From the NCBI GenBank assembly GCA_023374045.1, contig CM041780.1, forward strand, positions 168,450,085 through 168,514,084: a DNA stretch of 64,000 nucleotides, given 5' to 3'. Of this stretch, positions 34,656 through 48,000 are shown in pieces. How positions within the stretch are numbered: position 1 is the first letter of the stretch; each line of letters starts with the position of its first letter. This stretch comes from Limonium bicolor. Taxonomy: Eukaryota > Streptophyta > Magnoliopsida > Caryophyllales > Plumbaginaceae. The translations under genes and the position numbers were made by a program. The notes under the pieces were generated by a model. The model searched no databases. It was given only the letters and a program-made list of their open reading frames with translations, and was not told the DNA's origin.

Positions 34656-34768
34656 GGTTCACAACTGGACATGAAAGTTTCAAAACGAAACAAAATGAAG
34701 GGTTTATAGTTCATCCCTTTTACATTGACAACGAAAAACTAGACAACTGAATGTAAAGAAATAAGGGT
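34656..34768 (-). other. Intron-like gap between gag and the AlkB exon
   Basis: Stops in the sense frames, AT-rich text and an acceptor-like site at its downstream side (about 34622-34629) suggest an intron retained from the captured host gene. No clear donor could be fixed; the gag stop is at 34769. Confidence 0.45.
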
Positions 34769-35495
34769 CTAGGCCTCTTCATGAGGAAAATAGTCCTCAC
34801 CAGGTGAACTCGGGTCATCTTGCTGCCTCGACGCGGTCCACCATGTTAAGGACCGGTGCCTTGCCCGGCCTCTGGGGTAGTTCTGTCCCGGCCTCTGTGG
34901 ATGGCTCTGGGCAGGGCGGCTGGTAGATGGTCCACCCTCTTGTGCCACCTCGACCTCCTCCAGTAGTAGTAGCAGCTGGGGCTCTAGCAATGGTCCCGGT
35001 GGCGGGCTTGTAGTTCCAAGATTCGGGTTCTTATTGTGGCATTCGAATCTCCCTATGCCCTTTCTTAACCACAGTAGTTGCATTCCACCAGATTTCCTTT
35101 ACAATCCTGCCCGAGTGGTCCTTCTTGCACCACTTGCAGAAGTACCTTCTTACCGTCCGTTTCCTGTTTCTGCAAGGTTAGTGACGTGATAGCATAAATG
35201 TAACCATATTATAGATTCTAACTTTTCTCACCCCTGGGTGATTTATAGCGGAGAGGCTTAACATTAGCTTAGAAGGGACGATGGCCTTCTCGTTCCCTCC
35301 CTTGAAAAATTTTCCCCTCCTTTCCTGAGTCTGAGGGGGTCCTCTTCTATTTCCTATCCTCCTCCATTGTCATTCCTCCTCTTGCCTAGCACAGAGTCCT
35401 GATAGGCAATGGTGGTCTCGCAATCGTTCGCATCCTCAGCTAGTTCCTATCGTTACAAGATGTGTTAGTGGGGAAATCTTTGCGCACCAGAAATT
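34769..35495 (-). pseudogene. gag C-terminal part with two zinc knuckles, frameshifted
   Basis: Minus-strand pieces include YFCKWCKKDHSG (about 35153-35118), DCKGNLVECNYCG (about 35107-35069), KKGHRE and FECHNKNPNLGTT in changing frames. This is the double CCHC-type arrangement of Tekay gag. A Pro/Arg-rich tail runs to TAG at 34769. Upstream, ANDCETTIAYQDSVLGKRR (about 35430-35370) and an RG-rich stretch connect back to the gag core. Confidence 0.7.
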
Positions 35496-36152
35496 CTAAC
35501 TCATATTCCATACCTGTAGGGTCATCCCTCTGGTGGAACCGATCATAGTCATGATCTTGAAGTTCAAGCCGGTATGGAATTTGTCCACCAGATATCTTGG
35601 AGCGTAAGCTCCCTCTCCAATGACAGCAAGTAACTCCATAAATTTATTGTAGTACTCAGCAACAGAGGAATTCCCTTGCTTCAGCTGCTCGAACTTACTC
35701 CTCATCCTCTTCTGTAGATAGGATGGATAAAATTTAGCTCTCAGGGCCACTAGAAATGCCTGGAAGTCAAAGTTTGCCTGGGCCGTCAGCTCGGCTCTAG
35801 TAGTCTGCCACCATCGATGCGCGGGTCCCTGAAGAAAGTAGGCCGCTATGTCCACCTGGCGATTCACTGGAACATGCAGAGAGGTGAAGGCCTTCTGCAT
35901 CTCGTCTATGTATTTCTCTAAAGTCTTCGGTTCTGGTTGGCCTTCATAGATGGGAGGATGAAGGTTGTTAACCGCCTTCAGCCAGTTGAACTCCCGGGGA
36001 CCATTCGGTGGTGGCGGTGGTGGCTGTGGGATCTGAGCCTGCTGCTGGGCCAATGCAGCTGTCACAATCTGCGCCATGACCTCCGGGGTGACAACGTCGG
36101 GTCCATAGCCTCCTGAGGGACCAGCTCCTCCTCTTCCTCTTCTTCGAGACAT
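35496..36152 (-). CDS. Ty3/gypsy gag (capsid) core
   Basis: An open frame of 218 residues starts MSRRRGRGGAGPSGG with an Arg/Gly-rich then Pro-rich leader, followed by a retrotransposon gag domain: NLHPPIYEGQPEPKTLEKYI, YFLQGPAHRWWQT, FLVALRAKFYPSYLQKRMRS and EYYNKFMELL. Gag forms the virus-like particle that packages element RNA. The start lies about 245 bases after the primer-binding site. The frame is lost after 35496, where the normal core continues toward the zinc knuckles. Confidence 0.9.
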   Translation of the reverse strand: MSRRRGRGGAGPSGGYGPDVVTPEVMAQIVTAALAQQQAQIPQPPPPPPNGPREFNWLKAVNNLHPPIYEGQPEPKTLEKYIDEMQKAFTSLHVPVNRQVDIAAYFLQGPAHRWWQTTRAELTAQANFDFQAFLVALRAKFYPSYLQKRMRSKFEQLKQGNSSVAEYYNKFMELLAVIGEGAYAPRYLVDKFHTGLNFKIMTMIGSTRGMTLQVWNMS

Positions 36153-36399
36153 CTAGCTGGTATGACGGTTTTGTTACTCAGAAGGCGTATTGTAAAGTCT
36201 AACTATCTATGTAGTCATATATGAAATATTTATAACGTCCTAAGGACGGTTCGTATGTACATGAAGTAAATATGGGGTAAGGTCACGCGCCTTTCTGGAA
36301 TTCTCACTTCCCAATTCTACCCCAGTTCCCCAGTTTTAAGTGCACCTATAATCTAAGTATTTCACTCGGCTTGTTTTCTCGGGTTCAGAGCGTAACTAC

Positions 36400-36411
36400 G
36401 CTCTGATACCA
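36400..36411 (-). other. Primer-binding site (tRNA-iMet), 15-kb gypsy element
   Basis: The minus strand reads TGGTATCAGAGC, complementary to the 3' end of plant initiator tRNA-Met, five bases inside the 5' LTR. The site overlaps a short inverted repeat, GAGCGTAGTTACGCTC on the minus strand (36387-36402). Confidence 0.92.
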
Positions 36412-36416
36412 ATTTC

Positions 36417-38469
36417 TTTAACCCGCCATATTTAACATATTTATAGCGGAAATAAAATACTAAAGGCGTACAGACCATCGGGTTCCAAACACCCGGTACC
36501 AAACCTCACCAAAAATACAACTTAATGATTACAACTGTCACGGCCTGAACCTCGAGAAAACTTAACAAAAGTAAAACAGTAATAAACCATATAAACTCTC
36601 AAAACCTAATCCCATCCCAATCACTCGTTCTCTTTCGTGGCCACCTGTAAAACAACTCGTACCTGCAAGATAAAACCAAGCAGCCCACCCCAAGAGGGGT
36701 GGGTCGGTTCCCTGGAATGGAACTGGTACGATCCTCCAAAAACAAACTTATAATACAAATCTTAGATAATTGATAGCAGGAAAATAAACACTTAAACCAC
36801 ACAGAGGAACAAGGCATCTCACGAAATCACCAAATCAAGATGGCAAGATAAGAATAAAGGTTAATAACAGAAAAGAAAAGTTAGTGAAACAAAACCACGT
36901 CATGTGTTAGTGAACATCCATTGCTTTAGTTAAACCCAATACCCGTCAGGAGTAGAAAGACTCAGATAGTCACAAAGGACTAGGAATAATAAGATAGATC
37001 CAAGATTCAATAACTCAAGAGTGGAATAATTCAACTGGGAGAGATGGCCCCCACCGCTAAATATAAATGTCCGTATGGACGAGGGATATACAGCCCTCTG
37101 CTGTCAGATTAAAAATGTCCTGGTGGACGAGGGATATACAGCCCCCTGCTGTCAAATATAAATGCCCCTATGGGCGAGGGATATACAGCCCCCTGCTGTT
37201 ACCATTGAAGACGCGCGCACGTCGAAACCTCAAGAACCAGCTCATGGATGAAACGATATCCAGAGTCAAAAGAAGAATTTCCAAGACTGACCTTTTTCCA
37301 AATTCCCATTAGATCACTAACTACCCAGAGCAATACCAAAACACTCAGTCCTACAGAGTGCAGAAGCGTAAACCCTAAGCAGTCAATGTCTAACGGGGCA
37401 CCAAATAGAAGGAACCAATACCCAAGTGAGTTTCACATTCAAGGCTTAGTTAGTCACACAAGCTGAGTTAGTCACACAACCATTTCCTTTTTAGAAATTC
37501 CTCTTAAAGTCAGTTAGTGTTTTCCAAACAACTCCACAAGTCAATCATCAAAAATATCGGAGTACGAGAAATCGTACCTGGTATGTGAAGAACAACAAAT
37601 AACTCGAATAAGTGATTCCCCAATAGTAACCTATAATTAAGGTGTTTGAAGTGTCGATTAGTTAAGGGACTTATAAACTAACAACCTTCTTTCCTTACTG
37701 ACTAGTAGTTCCAGGTTTACCATTATTCTCTCACAAAGATTTGGGCTTGACTTGTTAACTAAATCCTTTACTAGGCCCATTTCGTTTAGTTTAGAACGAT
37801 TTAGAATTTATTCCTGAGAGTGGCCCAAACTCTCTTTGAATTGTTTAAGTGGGCTTTTGGAGTTCATAGACTTGGGCTTAGTAGGTTAGCCCAAGACTGT
37901 GTTACGATTATGTTGTGTAATAAAACCCTTAAGTTAATAGTGACTATTAAATTACACACCGATTAGAACTAAGGTTTATCATATATATATATATATATCT
38001 ATATATATATATCTATATATATATACTACTAATTATAACTATCACAAGGAATACTATTTCCCTCATCTATTTTAATATATTTATATGCATATATATTTAT
38101 ATATATATCTATATGTATTAAGATTTACCCATAACATTTTTAGGAAATTTTATTGTATTTATTTTGTTTAATAACTTCTAGGCATAACTCAACCGACATA
38201 TGGTTTAATAAATAAAATGTTTTCCTTTATTTATTTTATAAATATAAGTATACCTGTATTAGAATTTAACTAGGACATCCCTTATGTAACTTATCGAATT
38301 TAAACCATCTTATACTACAACTTTTAACTACATTCCATGTATGGTTCATTAAGTATTACTTTAACTATATCATAGGATACTAGCTCCTAAAATATTTAGT
38401 TATTATAAGTGTTAGTTTATTTGCTTCCTGTTTTACCCTAAGTTACTACTTACTCCCTTTATATATATG

Positions 38470-38500
<31 letters not shown>

Positions 38501-40700
38501 TTCATATTTCCCTTAGTTTTAATTAAAAATATTAACTCCTCCCATATAATATAATAAATTAAATGTAAAATAATTAAATTCCCTGATTTACATAAGTTTC
38601 TACTTAAATAAGTATATATACATATATGTAAATAATTTCACGTCTCTTAAAAACCAATACCAAAACATTTATAAACTTACTGTTATAAGATGTTAATTTG
38701 GTTTCCCATACTTTCCCCAGCTTAAAAAGTTCATTACCAAACCATACTTTAATTTTTGGTTACATTAAAACTAATATTATAAGTTATTCTTATGAAAAAC
38801 TCATAAACACAATTTTTAAAACCTTTTACCATTGCCCAAAAATCCCCAAATTTAATATACAGTAACTATAACATTTTAGACATATTATTAAAATTTTATT
38901 TCGTAAAATATCTTTTTAATTTAGCCAAATAATTCCAGAAAACCCGTAACTTGCAAAAATCATAACTTACGTTTAAAAACTCCAAAACCATATTAATTTA
39001 CATCAAAATAAACTAGATTAAATAAGGAATCTATGGTTAAAATTTCAAGTCAAAACACATCCGGGAAGGTATTTAAATTAACTCAACAAGTTAGGACTAT
39101 TTACTGAAATTTATAGAAACTTTTATAAACTTATTGAGACGTTTTAATCTCGGCCGTCCAATCTTTTAAAACGAGATCGGACGGCCCCTGAACGCTGAGT
39201 TCATCAGCGAAAACAGAACCTAACCCGAGTACTAAATCACGTTTTTCTCACAATCTACAGAACGAAATCGAGTGATTCTTGTTCCTATGGTTTCGAAATC
39301 GAATTCCGGTTCTAATGACACCGATTTCCCCAATTATAATGCAGTATTCCGAAAGATAGGTTCTGGGTTCCATTCGACTAGGGTTCTAAGTTATTCGAAT
39401 TCAATCTTGCAAAATTCTACACATATAGAGCATAATAAACTTAATTGGTGGTTGGGTTAGGTCGGAAACATGACTACGAACAGCAATATCGGAGCAATTT
39501 GATCGGAAACTCACCGGAGTTGCAAAAACGAGGGAATTCGAATCTGAAGTTCTAGAAAATTCGAGTTTTCGAGCAGTTCACCAGGCCGACTTTGAGGATC
39601 TATAACTTGCAGTACAGATCGAGTTAGGCTATGAATAAGGGCTTAATCGAAAGTGCAAACTTACCTCTACATATTGATAACAAGAAATAATCCTAACTCG
39701 CAACACACAAAAGAAATTAAGGTCGAAAGTCACGAGTTTATACCTTACAGTTTCGGTATGATTTTATGTGCTGGCGAAACCGAAACTTTAGACACCTTGT
39801 TCTTCCAAACGGTTGGGAATTGGCTTAGGTCATCAACATGAAAGTTTTATAGAAATTAGAGCTCTTCAAAACGAGCTAAAGAACGTGAAATTTGGATGAG
39901 AAACGAAGAAGTTATGGCTAGAGGAAGTTACCTGATTCGAAGGGAGAAACTGAAACTGCAGTTACGGTTTTTGCAGGGTGGCTACTTTGGCTCAGATTTC
40001 CGGTTGATTTAGAACGAGTTAGGGTTTGTGTGAGTTATGGTTGTTTAGAGGGAATGTAGGAGAAGGCAACAACGAAGACGGCACTCAAAAATTCCTTAAG
40101 ATGAGAAAGTTATGAAGGTCACAAGATAGGGCAAAACCTGATTTCTGTTACCCGAAATTATAGGAGATAAACGACTAAGTATGCCGGGGCGCGATTCCCG
40201 AGACGCGCGCTGACTCAGCTGGCCATGCTACGTCAGCCCTTTATCAAAATTTTGGCTCTAAACTTCATTTGATCATAACTTTGGCTAGGATGATCCGTTT
40301 TGACGTTCTTTTTATTGATCTTCATGGTTTTCCATAACCTATTTATTGGTATAGGTTTCATGGCCTGGTTTGACCATTCTCAAAAAGTCAACCCTAGCAA
40401 GGCTTAATAAGCTTTAAGGTTTCTAGGATTTTATGTTGACTTTTAAGTTTCAAAACAATATTCCAACACTTCCTAAAATCTTTATAATATAGCTGGAGTG
40501 TTTAGAAATTTTCCCAAGATTTATTGACTTATAAATCTTATTATTAAATTCATAATACTATATAATAATTAGGGTAAATAGGAGAAAACCCCTAAATAAA
40601 TTTCACAATTCCATATAATAATTTAATATTCATAATAATAATTTAATATTTAATTAAAGAAATCCCCTAAATTAATTTAAATTAATTTAGGGGTATTTCA
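36417..40700 (-). repeat. 5' LTR of the 15-kb gypsy element
   Basis: Same length as the partner (4284 bp) and nearly the same sequence. The edge next to the primer-binding site reads TTTAACCCGCCATATT where the partner has TGTAACACCCCTATT, so the terminal CA of the sense strand has mutated. The tandem 47-bp repeat (about 37065-37200) and AT microsatellites are conserved. Confidence 0.93.
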
Positions 40701-41372
40701 CTAGGCGACGAGTCCGAAGACAAGTCATATTTGGAAGTCAGGATCTGATAAGGATACCGACCTCCCTTAATACACATGTGCCGGTACCATTCCGGATTCC
40801 TCACTCCCCCATGTTCCAGTTAGTGGAAGTCCCAAAGTCAATGTTGTTAGTTAACCACTTTCGGTTACCAACAAAACAATATTTGGGAGTGTTCCTTATT
40901 CTCACACAATTCTTTACTAAATATTGTTAGTAAGTTCTCAAGGTAAGTTGTGTTAGTGCATCATAATCACACAATATAATATTCCGGTTGCATGCTTTAT
41001 CTTGTTTAGTCGAACATATAAACAATTAGCACACAAACCGAGGGACACCTCGTTAGCAAGCAGGCTATAAGAAAACCATACCACACCGGAGATTGGCTAG
41101 CTCTTAATACCACGTTCGCCTAGTCCGTCGAACGCCTCCGACTATCTAGATCTGTAACCAGAACTAGTATTAGTATCTTGTGTCTTAGAACTAGTTTGGT
41201 TCTCTTTTCAACTTAAACCTCTTTCTAGGTTACCCGGGTATAATAGTATACCGTTAAACGGGTTCGTTCATTTAAGAGCGTTTTCAAGCTCAATTCTAAT
41301 TCATTAACATACTAACGTCGTTAGCAGTTACTTAGTTGCACAATTAGCAACTTTAGACTTATTCGGACCTTA

Positions 41373-42243
41373 CAGGGGCGGCTATGAAGGGGTTTACCCT
41401 GTTCAATGGAACAGGGCCCCCAATTGTTAGGGCCCCCAAAATTTTGGGGCCTTCTTAAAAAAAAATTGTAATTGAATTTTGACATTATTAATTTTGTTAG
41501 AAGTCAGATAAATAAAACAATAAATGAAGTTGTTTTGTCTTCCCGTATTCATTGGCAACCCTTCGACTTCTCAGTTCTCAGTTCTCTATTCTTTTTCTAT
41601 AACAAAACGTTTTTTTTTCTCTGCTTCTCTCTCTGCTTGGTGTCTGGTCTTCTACTCCTTTGCTTCTCTTCACGACACCAGCTCATGGATTTTTGTTTTG
41701 TCTTCAATCGCCCCTGCTAATTGCACTCCACTTTTGATTGTAAACAAAAAAAGTTAATCGCCTACCTATTGTGTGTTGCTTGGTGTCTGGTCTTCTACCT
41801 ACTGTTGTCTTCAATCGCGTGGGTGTAGTGGTGACCTGCTGGTTGCTGTCGTCGTAGATAAGCACGAAAGAAACCAGGGGCGGCTATGAAGTTGCTGAAG
41901 TCATTTCTTCGTTCGACAATGTCTCAAGAAAGACTTAATGGGCTGGCAATGTTAGCTATCGAGCATGATGTTTTGGAGCAATTGACATATGAAGAACTGT
42001 TGATGATTTTGCTACAAAAATGCTAGACGAATGGCTATTTTTAGTGATTGCTCGATAATGAGTACATTTCATATACTTTGTACGTATTGTCATCTTTTGA
42101 CATTTTATCTCATCACATAGTTTAATATAAAATTATATTATGACACAGTTAAATAATTTTTTTATATTTTATTTAAAATTTAATTTATATAGGGCCCCAT
42201 TTAAATACTCTCACAGGGCCCGTATATTATTGAGCCGCCCCTG
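41373..42243 (+). mobile_element. hAT element relic with transposase C-terminal fragment
   Basis: The 871-bp element has ends CAGGGGCGGCTATG and GAGCCGCCCCTG and a perfect 8-bp duplication GGACCTTA (41365-41372 and 42244-42251). The matching LTR at about 51725 has no insertion, which proves the boundaries. A coding remnant at about 41890-42025 reads FLRSTMSQERLNGLAML and LEQLTYEELL, the hAT dimerisation C-terminus, ending in TAG. A second copy of the end sequence, 'caggggcggctatgaag', stands inside at about 41876. Confidence 0.9.
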
Positions 42244-45036
42244 GGACCTTATATTAGGTTTTCGTAGTTTTCACTATTCATCCGTATCTCACTATTCATT
42301 TATACGGTCTCGTATTCTACTATTCATTTATACGGCCTCGTATTTTACTATTCACCATATTTCACTATTCATGTATACGTCTCGTATTTTACTGTTCACA
42401 TATACGTATTTCCTATTCATGTATACGGATACTATTCAAGTATACGAGTACTATTCATGTATACCAAATTTCTCGTATACGTCCGTATGATACTCCGTAT
42501 CATACGTATTTATTTCTTTTTCCAATATAACTTGTATTTTCACTAAAAATCCTTTAATATTGATTTCTTCTATTTTTCTTAATTACGGGTATACCTCTCG
42601 TATACCCCAAGTTATATACGGGTCCCGTTTAACCCCGAGTTAACTCTGTTTTCTTACAATTTGTTTCTAAATTCTTTATTTAATATCCTTAACCTTCTAA
42701 ACACATAAAATGTGTTATTTACATTCCTTACCCATAGCTTTCTTTTAATTCCTATTTTACTCATAATAAGTTCTGTACTTGTTATTTTTATTTCTAATTT
42801 CTTCCAAAGTCTTTCTTAATCAATTTCTTTTATACTTTTGGTCAATTACCAAAATATACCCAAGTTTGACCAGTCTTTTGCCGTCAAACCCCCTGACTTT
42901 CCAAAATTTACAATTTTCCCCTAAACTTAATTTATCTTAACTTTTTATTCCTTAAACATTTTAATACCTAATCTTTTGGTATAAATTTTATTCTAACTCA
43001 TCCTAACATTTTATAAACTGTCATTGACCATGTTTGACCACGTTTGACTAGTAAAATTACCATTTTACCCTTGTGGTTTATTCTATCATTTATTAACCAA
43101 TTAACTCCAGTTAATTTCTAATTTTCGTAATTAATATACCTATAGATTTTTGAACATCAAAAATCATTTTAAACATCTCTAAATCACCAGATTTAATTAT
43201 CTAATGTTATAGTATATATATACCATCCTTTATTAACTTTTAAAATACCAAAAACCTTATAAATCCTTATAATTCTTATAATCCCTTTATAAATTGTAAA
43301 CTTAATTCTACAATTATTTTCTCATCACCTGAACTCTCAAAAATTCCATATTAACCTCATATATTTTGGCAATCACATTATGTTACCAAAACTTCTTAAA
43401 TTTTACATATTACTCTTAGTTACTCTAATTCTTTTAATTTAACTAAGTTAGATAATTTTTCTAACTCAATTATATGCCCATAATTTTCGGCCATAATATA
43501 TATCATAGTTTATGAATTTTTCTTGTATATTATGATAGCTTATATTGAAGCTTATATCATAAGGAGTATAAATCTATTCTTAGATTTAATAAACATTAAC
43601 TTTTAATAAGCTAAAAATTGAATATTAATCACTAAAATTTCGGCAATAAATAATAAGATGAAGAACATGTTAGATATTATATAGATCAACAATTAGAACC
43701 TTGAAATAGGTAGTTGTAGGATTTACCTTGTATATTAACCTTTAGCTTAATATTTAAGCTTGATTTCCTTAGAAATTTTGACAGCAATTTGCTAAAGAAA
43801 TTGGTTCCAAAATCATAGAATAAGATGAATAATAAGAAGGGTTAGTAACCCTAGGCACTCGGCCTTGATGAAAATCAAAGAACAAAGAGTTTCCAAGAAG
43901 GCAATTTTACCTCGAGAATCAAAGGCACTCCTTCGTGGTTTTTCCTCAGAGTTTGGACACCCATGAGATATGGATGTAAAGATCTTCGAAAGAGGATTCG
44001 AACGAGCTATCAAGCTTGGAATTTGGACTTAAGATGAGAAAGTTATGATTTGTACAAGACAAGATGTTCTTTAAGGTTCTAATCTAGCTAAATGGTGTTT
44101 TTCATGGAGTTTCTCCAAACGGAGGAGGAGCCACGAGTTCAGGAGCTCTAAGAAGGATGAATGAGTGTCTGATTGATGAATTATTCAGGGTACATTGTGA
44201 TAAGGCACTCATGGAAAGGCATAGTAAGTGAAAAGTAAGTAAAATAGCATTTTGACACCTTTAATGACTCACCCTTGGGCGGCAGCATTAGTCACCATTT
44301 TGTCTGATTTTTGTTTGTTTCTCCGTTTAGTTGTACTATGTAATATTAGATGTATTAATCTTGTACATAAGGACTTATACCATGTGTTAGGTATGTTACA
44401 TATAGCCGAAAATGCCTTAAAGCACCATTTTATGTGCTTCCGGGTTCACATTGATTATGTAATTTGTTTTGGCTAGTTTAAATGTGTCGTTAGTATATTT
44501 ACATCATTTAGAAACTTTTTTCATGAAATATCATGTTTCTCATTCCAATTTAAACCAAGTCGTTTAGTTGTTTCTCCTTGACTTTCGTCAGTTTTAATCC
44601 CTGGCTTACTGTGAGCTTGTATACTTATTTTGTGTGTATATGTAATGGTTCCTGTGACCATTTAATTGTTGTCTCATTGGTTCTTTATGGTATTTAGGAT
44701 CATTAGCCTTTTTGTTCCATGTATACATGCTTAAAGCACATTTTTCCTTAAAGCACATTTTTGTGCTCTAAGGTACGTTTTGGTTTAAACGCTAATTTCG
44801 CTTAATGCGTATTACTACTCTTAGGGATATTTCATAAATTAAATCTTTTGGGAACTCATTGGTAGTCCATAATTTATTTGTGCCCTTTAAAACACCTTTT
44901 TGCTCTAATTGTTCTTAAAGCATGTTTTGGTGTAAATTGTTATTTAACACTTCTTCTAAGGTTTCTAAGGCACGTTCTAGCCTTAGTATATCCTAATTAG
45001 ATAGTTCATTAATATATTAAGGTTTGGGGTATTTCA

Positions 45037-48000
45037 ATCTACCCCCTTAAAAGAACTTTGTCCCAAAGTTCCTATGTATCAATATCTCTTAGAATACACA
45101 GGTAACTTCACACTAAAAGATCATATAGATCACTCAATATCTGTATAGGCATTCTGACTCATAAGGTCTGCCATATATATATATATATTCACCGCACTTA
45201 CCACACAACATGTCTTTTGCATGTTTTAGTAATGAAATACTCTTTGTATATTCTTTGCTGCATACTCCTCATGTTAACCGGTCCGAAGACAAAGGTTTTC
45301 ATGTCCTCGAGTTCGTGAGCAAGTAATACAGAAAAATGTTACCCGCAAGTACCGATTGCGCTGGACTCTTACGCTCTCTAGTCCACGGTCCTTTGGAAGG
45401 TCAAAATGTCACATACTTTTGTTGTATCCCCCCCATGTCGTCGGTCAGAAGACAAAGGCTCGTACGTCCACGCCTTCATAGGTTGAGTGATACACAACCA
45501 TTTTGTTCTCCTCGTGTCACCGATCCGAAGACAAAGGCACATACGTCCTCGGTTCCATGAGCGAGACTTAGTAAAGAAAATACATGTCAACTCCAATTCC
45601 ACTTTATGCTACTGCATCTATTCTTAACGTGATTAATTGTGACCACTTCAGGAACTCTCAGGAATCATCCGACCCTGATGTGATCATCATCAGTGTTGAA
45701 CTATCCTTTCACCTCAATTTGTGTTCAGTTTCCCTTGATCTGTACCGGATCAAGTTCCACCTCCCACCTCCCACGTCAACTTCAAACAATCAAATAATTA
45801 TTCATATAGCAGTTTATCTTTTAGTCCTTCTAGTCATAATTATAAATCAATACATCTCCAAATTATGGAACTCAATCCATAAATCATTCTCAATTCACCT
45901 CTCAGCAGTTACCTAGAGAATTTTGTTCTTACTAGGTTCTACATCGGTTTCATACTGATTCATACCTCATAATATTACTATATTCGGTCTCATATCAATA
46001 TATATCGTAGGGATCTTAATTCCCCTGGAGTTTCTACTCCTCTTTACCTGAATTCTCGCACCGAAGTTTAACGAGGTAGTCCTTTAATACATCTGGTATT
46101 CGCATCTATTTGTGCGTAATAACCACAACCAAATAAGAATGAATACATATGTTTTTGTAACATACGTATCAAACATCACAACTAATTGTATTGTGCTATG
46201 CACAGTGTAGTTTACGTACTCAATACGTGAAACATACGCTAAGTGATTTTGTGCTCTACCCCCCTTAAAATGGATTACGCCCACGTAATCAACATTATAT
46301 CATCCTTGAATGTAGGTTCAAGATGTTTAGGTGTCATGGAGCAGTCTAGCTTCCATGTAGTATATCTCACATTATGATTGGATCAGAGGGTCTTCACCAT
46401 GGTAATGGCTTAGTCTCTGTATCAAGGATTCTTATTGGTGTTTATACCAATCTTACAAGTGGGTTCGAGTGTACCCTCTAAGGCTCCAAATTATTTGGTA
46501 GAGAAGTCGTATATTTTATTCGACTGGAAGATGTGAGACACATCATTCATTTTTCTCTTTTGTTAGGTATATTAAACCTTTAAGATATTCCACTAGCTTC
46601 TGCTGTGCGACTATGATAATCTTGGGGCTTAGTTTGCCCTTCCTATCCTCTTCAATATGTTTTACAGCTCCTTTGTATCCTTATAATTTAGGAATAAAGG
46701 TCTCTTAATGGACGTGTGGTATCTTTATCTATACACGGTCTCAATGAGTTATAACTTGTCTATCAAGTTCTCTGGAGATCTGATGTTCATGCTCTTATTA
46801 CGCCTTCCAGCATCTGAATTGTTTCCTGCTAACTGACCCTCAGTCTGAGATTCCTTTGTAATATGGACTTACTGTTTAGTGCTTATTGCTCTTCACAATT
46901 TCCGTGAAAATCTTGAGACATATTAAATGTTCGTACTTAGTAATCAGTGCTCCCCGCACTCATAACTTTTTATTATTTTCCTCCTAGAACGAGTTCTTTG
47001 ATTCCTTTAGACTCGTTGGTTTAACTGAGTTCTTCCTCTTCAATTGTCCGCGGTAAATTGTTGTTCTGGTGTGAGTTTGCATCGCTGACTGTCGTACGAA
47101 GTCGACTACTTCTCGCGTTCCTTACACTCCTCGTTTACATATATGGGGTACCTTACTGATACATTGCTACTTACCCGACTAACTTATAATTAAGTCTATC
47201 AGGCTCACAAGCTCCTTTGGAGTGCGGTCGTCCCACATCTCGTTTAAGTATACTCGTAGTGTTCGTCACACACTTAGTTACAGCTAATTTGTGAAGTATT
47301 CTGTTGTCGATCTCCTCTTTCATCATTCCATGATAACGCACATATCGTTTTTCTTGAACAACTTAATCAGAATATCCATCTCTGGTTCATAACTACATTA
47401 TCCTTCTGTATTTAGTACGGACTCGATCCTTTAGTAAATTTGAGGTCTCTTTCCTTAGAGCCTCTTATCTCATTTCTCATGTCGTTCCACTAGGAATGCA
47501 CTTCCAGTTCCTTACGAATGGACAATGTGCTTCCTGTGAAACCTTTCATCACATGGTCCAGACTACTGGCGTACTTCTGCACAGTCTGTCTCCAATTTCA
47601 TCACCCTACTTACATCTGATTTTAATTCATAAATTTGATTGCTTTCGTGTCAATACTTGATGGTTTACATATGTAATGGTCGCCTTGCTGCGCACCATAA
47701 CTTAATCCACTTACCAGGTATTATTCTCATGGCCTCCACTACCAAAGTAGCTTTAGCTTTCTTATATTGCCCATTGATGGCGTGATTCTTCAGTCGTTTT
47801 ACTTCAACGTCTTGTCTTATTTTCAATCCCTTTCTGGTGTAAACACACCGGGAGTTCCCCAGGTTTTGATGTAAGGCGGTTGTCGCATCATACTGTAAGA
47901 TTGTTATCATTCAGCTCGAAGATAATTGCTTCAAATTTCAGGTTTATTTCACTCAAAGTCTCATAACAAGGAGAGGTAACCCCACCCTCAAGGAGTGGTT

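Larger units (their letters stand above)
25669..40700 (-). mobile_element. 15-kb Tekay-like Ty3/gypsy retrotransposon carrying an AlkB gene
   Basis: The element has 4284-bp LTRs at 25669-29952 and 36417-40700 and lies on the minus strand. The target duplication CTAGG is perfect (25664-25668 and 40701-40705). Order in the sense direction: 5' LTR, primer-binding site, gag with zinc knuckles, an ALKBH1-like ORF, protease, RT, RNase H, integrase with a chromodomain-like tail, polypurine tract, 3' LTR. Domain order and the tail fit the Tekay/Del chromovirus clade. The pol region is broken by many frameshifts. The two LTRs remain very similar, so insertion was recent compared with the outer element. 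Confidence 0.93.
24774..45036 (-). repeat. 3' LTR of the outer element, split by two insertions
   Basis: LTR segments are 24774-25668, 40701-41372 and 42244-45036. Each matches the other LTR (50176-52097 and 58911-61327) in order. The first gap is the 15-kb gypsy element, the second an 871-bp hAT element; both have clean target duplications. Confidence 0.88.

Noticed and set aside
36400..36411. tRNA-Met-like match
   Set aside because: Only 12 bases match, with no cloverleaf; it is the retrotransposon primer-binding site.
45336..45602. Overlapping 74-codon ORFs on both strands
   Set aside because: They fall in repeats of 'gtccgaagacaaagg' in the decayed internal region of the outer element, without protein features.
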